39,117 bases of DNA. Origin: DASPKW01 sp038244055 (GTDB taxonomy: Bacteria; Planctomycetota; Phycisphaerae; Tepidisphaerales; Tepidisphaeraceae). Positions 1 through 7,052 of the stretch are shown here, piece by piece. The stretch covers positions 1 through 39,117 of the forward strand of contig JBBRTW010000007.1 of NCBI GenBank assembly GCA_038244055.1, given 5' to 3'. The notes beneath the pieces are model-generated. The model searched no databases, was not told the DNA's origin, and saw only the letters and a list, made by a program, of their open reading frames with translations. The translations under genes were made by a program, and so were the position numbers. Every line of letters starts with the position of its first letter. Position 1 is the first letter of the stretch.

Positions 1-266
1 CCGGGCTGGAGCGGAACCTGGACGTGGAATTGTCGGGCCTCGCTCGCGCTCGGTGCTATGACGAAAATCGGACGATGTGCCTCGGTCACGGGCTGTTGAT
101 ACAGACGAGGCCGCCGGCCTGCAAATGACCCCCGAACGTGCGCCAGGACCGCGAAGTGGGGGCGGCATCTGGCTGTTGCATGCGGTTGCAGTAAAATGAA
201 TCCCGTTCCCCTTTGAATTGCTTGTCCCCTTTGAATTGCCCATGCTGCGGCCATCATGACGAGCCG
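1..266. other. Segment without a recognised gene
   Basis: I see no convincing coding region here. Reading frames on both strands are short or interrupted and match no family I recognise. The right half carries a short direct repeat (207-239). The segment lies downstream of the minus-strand cytochrome genes, so it holds their 3' end, but no clear hairpin followed by a T-run is visible. Confidence 0.5.
207..239. repeat. 15-bp direct repeat, two copies, 18-bp period
   Basis: TCCCCTTTGAATTGC occurs at 207-221 and again, identically, at 225-239, separated by three bases. It resembles the pyrimidine-rich units near 37.5 kb, which also pair a CCCCTTT tract with an ATT word. Function is unknown; it looks like a short intergenic tandem repeat. 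Confidence 0.75.
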
Positions 267-560
267 TCACATGCCCCACATGAAGTGGTAGATCGCGCGC
301 TGTTCCTCGCCGTTGAGGTCGGCGCGCAGTCTCATGTGCGTGGTGATCATATCCCACTGCTGCGCGCTGTATTGGACCGCAGGCCTGGGATTGTGGCAGC
401 GGGTGCAGTTTTCGGCCCAGATTTGAGCGCCGGTCTTTTTGACATGAGGGAAATGGCTCGAGCCGTCGCTGACCTGCTTCTCGGAGTCGGCGGTGCACCC
501 AAAGGGCAGCCACACCGCCGCGGCCAACGCCAAACACGCCATGATCTTTATCGTTTTCAT
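267..560 (-). CDS. Small c-type cytochrome lipoprotein
   Basis: A 97-residue exported mono-heme protein. The N-terminus (MKTIKIMACLALAAA) is a signal sequence ending in LPFGC, a plausible lipobox that would make Cys22 the lipidated residue. A single heme-binding CTRCH lies at residues 52-56. Methionines at 71 and 76 are candidate axial ligands. The start at 560 was preferred over an upstream ATG because the signal sequence begins there and a purine-rich AGAGAG lies just upstream. It sits 28 bp downstream of the cytochrome-porin gene on the same strand, so the two are probably cotranscribed and may exchange electrons. The partner and substrate cannot be told from sequence. Confidence 0.85.
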   Translation of the reverse strand: MKTIKIMACLALAAAVWLPFGCTADSEKQVSDGSSHFPHVKKTGAQIWAENCTRCHNPRPAVQYSAQQWDMITTHMRLRADLNGEEQRAIYHFMWGM

Positions 561-588
561 CTCGGTTTCTCTCTGTTTGACGTTTGCT

Positions 589-2397
589 TTACAGCCCGAT
601 GCCCAGTTGGAACAGCAGTGCATTCTCGGCCGCTCCCAGGCTCTTGCTCCGGTGGTCGAATTCGTAGTCGACCTTTAATACCACCTGCGGATTGATCCAG
701 TAGTCCACGCCGATGATGTAGCGCTGTTCGGTGCCTCCGCCCGGCGCGGCCTCGGGCACCTTCAAGATATCCCAGCGGCCGCAAAACTCGAGGTTTTGAA
801 GGATCTTATTGTTCACGTGCGTGGGGCGGTAACAGAGCTGGACGTACCCTCCGCTGCGGAAGTTGCGGAAATTGACAGGACCAAACCCGAGGCTTCCAGT
901 GGAATCGTAAGTGGCCCGCCCCACGTTGCTCCAGACCCATTCCGAGCGCAGGTCGAACGTGCCTGCCAGCGCCGGAACATCGGGCCGGTAATTGAAGTCG
1001 ACGGCTTGCAGCAGGGCATGGGTACTGCTGAAGCCAGGCGGCTGCACCCTGCCGGACATGATCGAATAGCCCAACTCCATGTTGGGCATTGGAATCAGGC
1101 CAATCCGGCCGCCTACCGCCTTGTCGTTGTTCAGGTCCGAGTAGTTGTCAAACGCCAGCGACCCGGCGACCCCCGGGTCCGATGTGATCAGGTTCGGCCC
1201 GTTGATCACGTAAACATCGTAGACAATCTTCATATTGCCGATGAGTTCCGCACCCCGCGCGAAGATGCCCACCGACGAGCCGGGGGCAATGCCGCCATCG
1301 CTGAACGCGAGAGGGTCATCGGCGAACTTGTTGATCCACGGCGGGTCGAAGTGGTTGTGGTAGACGCCAAACGGCGTCACGAACAGCCCGCCGCCGACCG
1401 CCAGCCAGTCGGTGAGGAGCAGGGAAACATTGGCGATGGTCAGGTCAAAGCTGGTCGATGAGCTGGTGTCCGGGTCCGTGTTCAGCCCGATGTCGAAACC
1501 GGTCTCAAAGATGATATTGCTGGTCGGCTTCCACAGGATGACCGGCGCTACGCCGGCCGAGAAGGAGGAGGTATTTCTGCGCTGCGAGGAAAAGCCCACG
1601 AAGGCATCGCCCGCGATAAACACGCCCTCGATGCCGGGCTTAACGCGGCTGAGATCGTTCTTGATCGCGTCCACCTGCTTCTGTACGTCCTCAAGGTCAT
1701 CCTGCCTGGCGGCGCCGCTGGCGACGGAGGGCACTTGCGGACGCACGGTAGTTGTGCCGGTTTGAGTGGAGGGAGCCCCCCGTTGCCCCTTGAGCTGCTC
1801 GATTTCCGTCCGCATCTCCTCGTGCTCGCGAAGGAGCCTCAGCACCAGTGCCTTGTATTCCTCGGGCGTCTCGGGCATCCGGTCGACGGGGACGGTATTC
1901 TTAGGTGGGTTGGCAAGGGGGTTGGCGGGGTTGGGGACTGGCACGGCCGGATTGGCGACGGCGACCCCCTTTGGTGCGAAGGTCGCCCGCAGGTAGTTGA
2001 TGACGTTCCAGCGATCCTCATCCGGAATGCCCGCGTCGCCGGGGGCGCCCCAGGGGGGCATGGGCTGGCGGCCGGTGCTGACCTTCCAGAAAATCGCGCC
2101 GTCGCTCTGCTTCCACACGTCGACGTCGCTCAGGTTGGCAGGCTTGAAGGACAATTGGGGCACAAGAATCCCATCGCCCTTGCCCGTCTCGCCGTGGCAG
2201 GAAACGCAATTGGCCCTGTATACCGCCAGCCCGGCCTTGACCGATTCGGGGGTGGCGGGAATCGGGTTGGTCACACGGGCCACGCTGCGCGGGGCAACCC
2301 ACTTTTCCCTTGGCTCGTCGGCGACCGCCGCGGACGCCGCGAACAGAACCAGAAGCGACACGGATGTTGCGTACTTCCTCAACGCAGCAGATTTCAT
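589..2397 (-). CDS. Cytochrome c / outer-membrane porin fusion protein
   Basis: A 602-residue exported protein. Residues 1-26 form a signal peptide (cleavage near AVA-DEP). Residues about 50-142 form a class I cytochrome c domain with CVSCH at 64-68 and the likely axial Met113 in QPMPPWG. A Pro/Asn-rich linker (about 143-172) leads to two helical, probably coiled-coil stretches (about 175-205 and 232-252). From about 255 to the end the sequence alternates short amphipathic strands and turns rich in Gly, Asn and aromatic residues, as in phosphate-selective-porin-like beta barrels. The start has an AGGA-containing ribosome site. Such a layout could place a heme at the barrel's periplasmic mouth, by analogy with Cyc2-type fused cytochrome-porins, although the heme region here is an ordinary class I cytochrome. 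Electron transfer across the outer membrane is inference. Confidence 0.82.
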   Translation of the reverse strand: MKSAALRKYATSVSLLVLFAASAAVADEPREKWVAPRSVARVTNPIPATPESVKAGLAVYRANCVSCHGETGKGDGILVPQLSFKPANLSDVDVWKQSDGAIFWKVSTGRQPMPPWGAPGDAGIPDEDRWNVINYLRATFAPKGVAVANPAVPVPNPANPLANPPKNTVPVDRMPETPEEYKALVLRLLREHEEMRTEIEQLKGQRGAPSTQTGTTTVRPQVPSVASGAARQDDLEDVQKQVDAIKNDLSRVKPGIEGVFIAGDAFVGFSSQRRNTSSFSAGVAPVILWKPTSNIIFETGFDIGLNTDPDTSSSTSFDLTIANVSLLLTDWLAVGGGLFVTPFGVYHNHFDPPWINKFADDPLAFSDGGIAPGSSVGIFARGAELIGNMKIVYDVYVINGPNLITSDPGVAGSLAFDNYSDLNNDKAVGGRIGLIPMPNMELGYSIMSGRVQPPGFSSTHALLQAVDFNYRPDVPALAGTFDLRSEWVWSNVGRATYDSTGSLGFGPVNFRNFRSGGYVQLCYRPTHVNNKILQNLEFCGRWDILKVPEAAPGGGTEQRYIIGVDYWINPQVVLKVDYEFDHRSKSLGAAENALLFQLGIGL

Positions 2398-2846
2398 GGA
2401 ATCCTCGTCCTGCCTGGATTGCGATCAACCTGGATGATCGTGCCGTTTACATGATACTTTCGAGAGACGTTTGCTCGTTCAACAAGGTTGGCCATATCGT
2501 CGGGAAACGGGAACAGCAGTCAATGCCTGTGCGAACGGTTGTGGGATAATCGCGCCCGGCGGATGCGAATATTTCTGAAATCCGCGTTATTACACTGCTT
2601 TTGCCGGTGGAATCCCCATACGTTGAATCGGAATTCACCCGGTACCGAGCCAAAAATGCGCGGCCTATGGATATGCCACTCCAGATAGTCTCGGGAATGT
2701 GCGGCCAATCTGGATAAGGTCACGCAACGAATGCGATTGTCGTAGTTACATGGCCAAGAAAAAGAAACAGGATTTCCTTTCCGCCAAAGCACATTCCTCC
2801 CCGCATCCGCGCTCAATCTACCCAGCGCCAAGGGGCGCGCGAAAGT
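2398..2846. other. Intergenic segment, no gene recognised
   Basis: This 449-bp gap holds the upstream region of the cytochrome-porin gene and the downstream end of the propeller gene. Only short frames without ribosome sites or family resemblance are present. Its base composition is more even than that of the flanking genes. I could not identify a clear promoter or terminator. Confidence 0.45.
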
Positions 2847-4259
2847 TCAGGCCGGGGCGCCGGTTGTTTCATCCAGCTTGGAGATGAAGACATCGTCCAG
2901 CCCGTTGCTGGTCAGGTTCAGCGGGCTGCCGCTGGTGGCGAAGTTGCTGGTTCCGGCGAAGCGGCCGGTGATCAAGATCTCGTTCTCGAAACCCAGGGCG
3001 CTGCCCGGGGCACGGTCCTCGGCCGGGCCGCCCATGGTTTTGGCGTAGACCCGCGCGCCGCTGGAATCGAGCTTGGAGACAAAGACATCGTTCAGGCCGG
3101 CGCTGCTGAGATTGGAGACGCCGCCGCTGGGATCGAAGTCCTGGGTGCCGGTGTACTGGCCGGTGGTGTAGATGTTCTCGAACTTGTCAACCGAGATTTC
3201 GCCCGGCCCGACTTCGACATCGGTTGAACCGCCGATGGCTTTCGCCCAGACGAAATTGCCGGCGGCGTTGAGCTTGGAGATGAAGACCGCGCCGGTGGCC
3301 GCGGCGACGAGGTTGACGGTTCCGCCGCGCGGATCGAAGTCGGCGGTGTTCTGGAAGTTGCCGGTGGTGTAGACATTGCCATCACGGTCGGCCGCGACCG
3401 AGGTGGCGAAGGTGGTGCTGGCGCCGCCGAAACCGGCGATCCAGACGAAGGCGCCGTTGTTATCCCACTTGACGGTGAAGCCCTGATCGGTGCTGGCGAC
3501 GGCGTTGGCGGTTCCCTTCTTGCGGGGATCGAAATCGACGGTGCCGCCGTAACGGCCGCTGGCCAGGATGTTGCCACCGCCATCCAGCGCCATATCCGCC
3601 AGTTTCTGATCGCTGCCGCCCGTGAAGCTGCCGGCCCAGCGGAAGGCGCCGGCCGAGTCGAGCGCGACCATGTAGCCATCGGCGCCGCCGCTGTTGCCGA
3701 TGGTGAAGCCGCCGCCGAGCTTGTTGAAATCAGCGCGGGCCAGGAAGGTTCCGCCGATGAACATGTTGCCCCGGGTATCAACCGCCAATCCATCGCCGGT
3801 ATCGTCGGCCGCGCCGCCGAAGGTGCGCACGAGGGCGAGGTTGCCGTGGGTGTTGAGCTTGCAGACAAAGGCATCGGTGCCGCCGCCGCTGGTGATGGCG
3901 AAGTTGGTCCTGCGCGGATCGAAGTCGACCGTTCCGGCAAAAGTTCCCGCGAAGTAGACATTGCCCGCGCGATCGGTGGCCACTTTCGCGGGCGCTGCGC
4001 CGATGAACTGTCTTGCCCAGACGAAAGCGCCATCGGAGGCATACTTGGCGACAAATCCACCGCCGCCCGCGAGCTGGGCCGTGCCCGCGCCGGGATCGAA
4101 GTCCACCGTTCCCGAGAATGTTCCGGCGACATAGACATTGCCGGAGCGATCGGCCGCGACGCTGTCGCCCGTGTCCTGGCCGGTTGAGCCAAGGCCGATG
4201 GGGAAAAGACTGGCCGTGAAAAGACGCCGCGCTTCGAGCGCTTCAAGACGGATGGACAT
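2847..4259 (-). CDS. SBBP-type beta-propeller repeat protein, probably extracellular
   Basis: A 470-residue protein made almost entirely of SBBP-like repeats of about 45-50 residues. Each contains a variant of GNVYVAGTFSGTVDFDP followed by FVSKLD or a similar strand, with roughly eight to nine units. Such repeats form beta-propellers. The N-terminus reads MSIRLEALEARRLFTASL, resembling the LEPRxLL-type motif found at the start of many planctomycete surface proteins; there is no classical hydrophobic signal peptide. The start at 4259 was chosen because it begins at this motif and has AGGAG about seven bases upstream, although the frame extends further upstream. The function is probably structural or binding; no catalytic residues are evident. 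It lies downstream of the sensor kinase on the same strand, with a gap of about 160 bp. Confidence 0.82.
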   Translation of the reverse strand: MSIRLEALEARRLFTASLFPIGLGSTGQDTGDSVAADRSGNVYVAGTFSGTVDFDPGAGTAQLAGGGGFVAKYASDGAFVWARQFIGAAPAKVATDRAGNVYFAGTFAGTVDFDPRRTNFAITSGGGTDAFVCKLNTHGNLALVRTFGGAADDTGDGLAVDTRGNMFIGGTFLARADFNKLGGGFTIGNSGGADGYMVALDSAGAFRWAGSFTGGSDQKLADMALDGGGNILASGRYGGTVDFDPRKKGTANAVASTDQGFTVKWDNNGAFVWIAGFGGASTTFATSVAADRDGNVYTTGNFQNTADFDPRGGTVNLVAAATGAVFISKLNAAGNFVWAKAIGGSTDVEVGPGEISVDKFENIYTTGQYTGTQDFDPSGGVSNLSSAGLNDVFVSKLDSSGARVYAKTMGGPAEDRAPGSALGFENEILITGRFAGTSNFATSGSPLNLTSNGLDDVFISKLDETTGAPA

Positions 4260-4420
4260 GACTGGCTCCTGCAAGAGATGTGGCATTCGGGACAGGATTG
4301 GCTTTTCGCGAGAGCCTTTTGCTCCGCGTGTCCGAGCCCATTCTACCCACCCGAAGGGGCGGGCGAAACGCACAATTTGCCTTTTGACATGATGACTCGG
4401 TCGCCCCAGGTTTCATGTCT

Positions 4421-5749
4421 TCATGTTTCATCCGACAACCGGGGGCATCCCCGCACCTCCAACCCCGCCCGCGTCCCCTGGCCCAGCTTCGACTCAATCG
4501 TGAACCGCGCCCCACACCGCTCCGCTATCAGCCTCACCAGAAAAAGCCCCAGCCCCATCCCCTTCCCCGGCTCCTTGGTCGTGAAAAACGGCTCCCCCGC
4601 CCGCCGCAACTGCTCCTCGGTCATCCCGCTTCCCCGATCCGCGACCTCAAACCGAACGCTCCCATCGCGCGTCGCAACCGAAAGCGTCACCTCGCTCCCG
4701 TTCTCCGATGCATCGAACGCGTTCCGCAGCAGCACCAGCAGCGCCTGCTCCAGCGCCCGCGGCGGCGCGGCGATCGTATCGATCTCCTCCAGCCCCTCCA
4801 CCCGCAGTCTCCCCGCCTCGGCCGGGCGGAGCTGACTCCGCAAATGCTCCACCAGCCCCCGCACATCGACGGTTCCGCTCTGCCCCACATCCGCGATATC
4901 CACCCGCATCCGCTGCAAAATCTCCCGACAGCGATCAACCTCCCGGCGGATCAGCCGCGCATCCTCGCGAATCGTCGCCGTATCCGCCGCCGCCCGCTCC
5001 CCGCCTCGATCTCTCCCCGTATCGGCCGACACCTCCAGCTCCTTCGCCACCACCGCGATCGTCCCCAGTGGCGTGTTCAATTCGTGGGCCGCCCCCGCCG
5101 CCAGTGTCGTGAGCGATGCCAGCCGCTCGTTCCGCGCCGCCCGCTCGCGCACATCCGCCAATTCCGCCTCGCGCAGCCTCAAGGATCGCTGAATCCTCCC
5201 GATGAATGCCGCGATCAAAACCGACACCAGCACCAGCGCCACCCAGTGCCCCGTCCCCAGCACCCACTCCGGCAGCGGCCGCATTTCCAGCGGCACATAC
5301 CACGCGAACAGCATCCCATAACACCCGGCCGCCAGCGACACGATCACCCACGTCCACCCCGACCCCACCGCGATCACCGCCATCGCCACATGCACCAGGT
5401 ACAGCACCGAAAACGGATTCCGCGCCCCGCCCGTGAAATAGAGCAGGGCGGTCAACGCCAGGACATCGGCGACAAGGACCGCTTCAACCATCCATCCGGG
5501 CGGGCGGCCCCAGCGCATGCCCGGGGCCATCCCGAGGTTGGTGATCGCGGTGAAGAGAATCACGCCCGAAATCGGGCCGACGGGAACCTGGAGCTTGAGG
5601 CCCCAGATGGCGACGCAGGTCGCGGCGATCTGGCCGATCACCGCTAGCCAGCGGAGACGCGCCAGGGCGCTGAGGGCGATCTGGGGCTCATGGGAACTGA
5701 GGTGCAGGCGCGAAAGATCGGAGGACGAAATGGCCGGGGCGTCGTTCAC
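4421..5749 (-). CDS. RegB/PrrB-like redox-sensing membrane histidine kinase
   Basis: A 442-residue sensor kinase starting with GTG. Residues about 30-185 hold around six membrane helices. GGARNPF at 107-113 matches the conserved quinone-site heptapeptide GGxxNPF of the RegB/PrrB family. The H-box AHELNTP carries the phospho-acceptor His222. Cys274 in DRCREIL sits where RegB has its redox-active cysteine, 52 residues after the histidine rather than about 40, because of a short Gly/Arg-rich insertion (about 243-256). The ATPase has an N-box with Asn343, DRGSG at 371-375 and GKGMGLGL at 395-402. The family responds to respiratory redox state and phosphorylates a RegA-type regulator. No response regulator is encoded nearby, so it is an orphan here. 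No strong Shine-Dalgarno is seen before the GTG. Confidence 0.88.
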   Translation of the reverse strand: MNDAPAISSSDLSRLHLSSHEPQIALSALARLRWLAVIGQIAATCVAIWGLKLQVPVGPISGVILFTAITNLGMAPGMRWGRPPGWMVEAVLVADVLALTALLYFTGGARNPFSVLYLVHVAMAVIAVGSGWTWVIVSLAAGCYGMLFAWYVPLEMRPLPEWVLGTGHWVALVLVSVLIAAFIGRIQRSLRLREAELADVRERAARNERLASLTTLAAGAAHELNTPLGTIAVVAKELEVSADTGRDRGGERAAADTATIREDARLIRREVDRCREILQRMRVDIADVGQSGTVDVRGLVEHLRSQLRPAEAGRLRVEGLEEIDTIAAPPRALEQALLVLLRNAFDASENGSEVTLSVATRDGSVRFEVADRGSGMTEEQLRRAGEPFFTTKEPGKGMGLGLFLVRLIAERCGARFTIESKLGQGTRAGLEVRGCPRLSDET

Positions 5750-5800
5750 GGGGATAGTTTACACGAATTAGCAAGGTGACGGGCAGAACGACTTGTGGCG

Positions 5801-6532
5801 TCACCACGTATATTTAATCGGATTGGCGGCGCCGGCTTTGCGGTACTCGTCAGGGACTTGTTTCCCCACATAGAGTTGTTTGATTTCTTCAGGCGCTTCT
5901 TGCCCCTCGAAACCAAAACGACCGGCTACAGGTTCATGGCTCGGAAAATTCTCCGCAGTCGCCTCTAACCACCGATGGGCGATAAAAGCACCGACAATCT
6001 CACCGTGCCTCGTCGCCAGCACGACTTCGGCCTGCTCCGCTTTGACCTTGTTGATTTTCCAAGCATAACGGGTTGCTTCGTACAGCGACTTCTCGGTTGC
6101 ACTTCGGTTTACACCGATCAAAAGCGCCCGATGCCTGAACTCGGCGGGTTGGGCGGTGTATCGTTTAATAATCTCAAGCGCATGCATCGCGCCAAAATCG
6201 TCACTTCCTACTCCTGACGCAATATTGGTAAGGCCCGGATAGGCGTCGATCAAAGCGGCTTCCACTGCAAACGCGGTGTTGTCGTCCATCCCGTGGCGGT
6301 GGATTACATGGGCAACTTCAAAGCCTGCAAGGTGAATTTCGTGGATTCGCTTAAGTTTATTATCGAGGTCGTCCCCTGCAATGACCTTCGACCCACGGAT
6401 ATGCGAAAATACACGATTGCCCACACCTTTTCCGACATAAAAGGTCTCGCCGTTTCGCGGATCAATGAGGCGGTACACATATGTCTTGAGCTTTGCGGCT
6501 ACTCCGGCGGAAAACGAATCGTCTTTTGTCAT
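5801..6532 (-). CDS. GIY-YIG nuclease-like protein (LEM-3-like) with a C-terminal domain
   Basis: A 243-residue protein. Residues about 16-105 form a GIY-YIG fold: YVYRLID at 18-24, FYVGKG at 31-36 with the catalytic-type Tyr32, Arg40 in GNRVF, Glu91 in AVEAALID and Asn103 in TNIASG. The family cleaves DNA. The C-terminal half (about 145-243) is separate. Its pattern of YAWKIN, an AEVVLATRHGEIV stretch, GRFGFEG and YVGKQVP recalls the layout of PUA/EVE-like nucleic-acid-binding domains, but this is inference. The start at 6532 was chosen because GAGAAAAAG precedes it and its ATG overlaps the upstream gene's TGA as ATGA, implying translational coupling. Base composition is lower in GC than the neighbours, suggesting transfer. 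Confidence 0.75.
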   Translation of the reverse strand: MTKDDSFSAGVAAKLKTYVYRLIDPRNGETFYVGKGVGNRVFSHIRGSKVIAGDDLDNKLKRIHEIHLAGFEVAHVIHRHGMDDNTAFAVEAALIDAYPGLTNIASGVGSDDFGAMHALEIIKRYTAQPAEFRHRALLIGVNRSATEKSLYEATRYAWKINKVKAEQAEVVLATRHGEIVGAFIAHRWLEATAENFPSHEPVAGRFGFEGQEAPEEIKQLYVGKQVPDEYRKAGAANPIKYTW

Positions 6533-7004
6533 CTTTTTCTCGTTTCCAACGTTGGGATGATGGTCGAACATCGCGTTTCCAACGTTACTCCATGCGACAA
6601 TTGCTCGCCTATCTGGCGATGGCTCGTCGGTGGAAAGGCAACATCCTTATGCAGGAGAAGTGCGTCGATAAGGTAATTGACCATCTGAGCGTCGGCATGA
6701 TCATCAGATCGACTGTACTGATCGCGGTTTCGATTAACTTCAGCGTCGACCAGTCGGCAGTTGCCTCCATCGTCGACGAAGCGAGCCATGTAAATACAAT
6801 GTCCCGTCCAACTCCGATGAAAAACAGAGTGTTGTCACGCCAATAAATAAACCACTTGTCCTCCATTTGCTCGGGGTCAAGTCCTTGGCGAATTCGGTTC
6901 ATGTCCTGCGCTGAGAAAACACGGTCGAGGCATATGGTGCTTTTCTGGGCAGGAAGTGGCTTGGTTTTCCAGTCTGACGGTTGCGCCGCCTTCAGTTGTT
7001 CCAT
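6529..7004 (-). pseudogene. Small conserved-type protein gene interrupted by a one-base frameshift
   Basis: The reading frame starts at 7004 (MEQLKAAQPSDW) and runs through DKWFIYWRDNTLFF. The continuation that makes sense, HRSWTGHCIYMARFVDDG, lies one base out of frame, near position 6822, inside a run of five T residues on the coding strand. Restoring one base gives a protein of about 158 residues ending at 6529, whose TGA overlaps the ATG of the nuclease gene. The block KWFIYWRDNTLFFHRSWTG resembles a small conserved family I cannot name with certainty. The homopolymer site means this could be a sequencing error rather than a real mutation. Without correction the product would end in unrelated residues. 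It lies 48 bp downstream of the E2-like gene with no terminator between them. Confidence 0.7.
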
Positions 7005-7052
7005 GCGGCACTTTCGCTAGATCGGTTCGAACTGCATCGGTTGCTGCACTGA

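Noticed and set aside
4415..5647. Plus-strand frame of 410 codons opposite the sensor kinase
   Set aside because: Arg/Pro/His-rich composition typical of an antisense shadow; the kinase on the minus strand has all family motifs.
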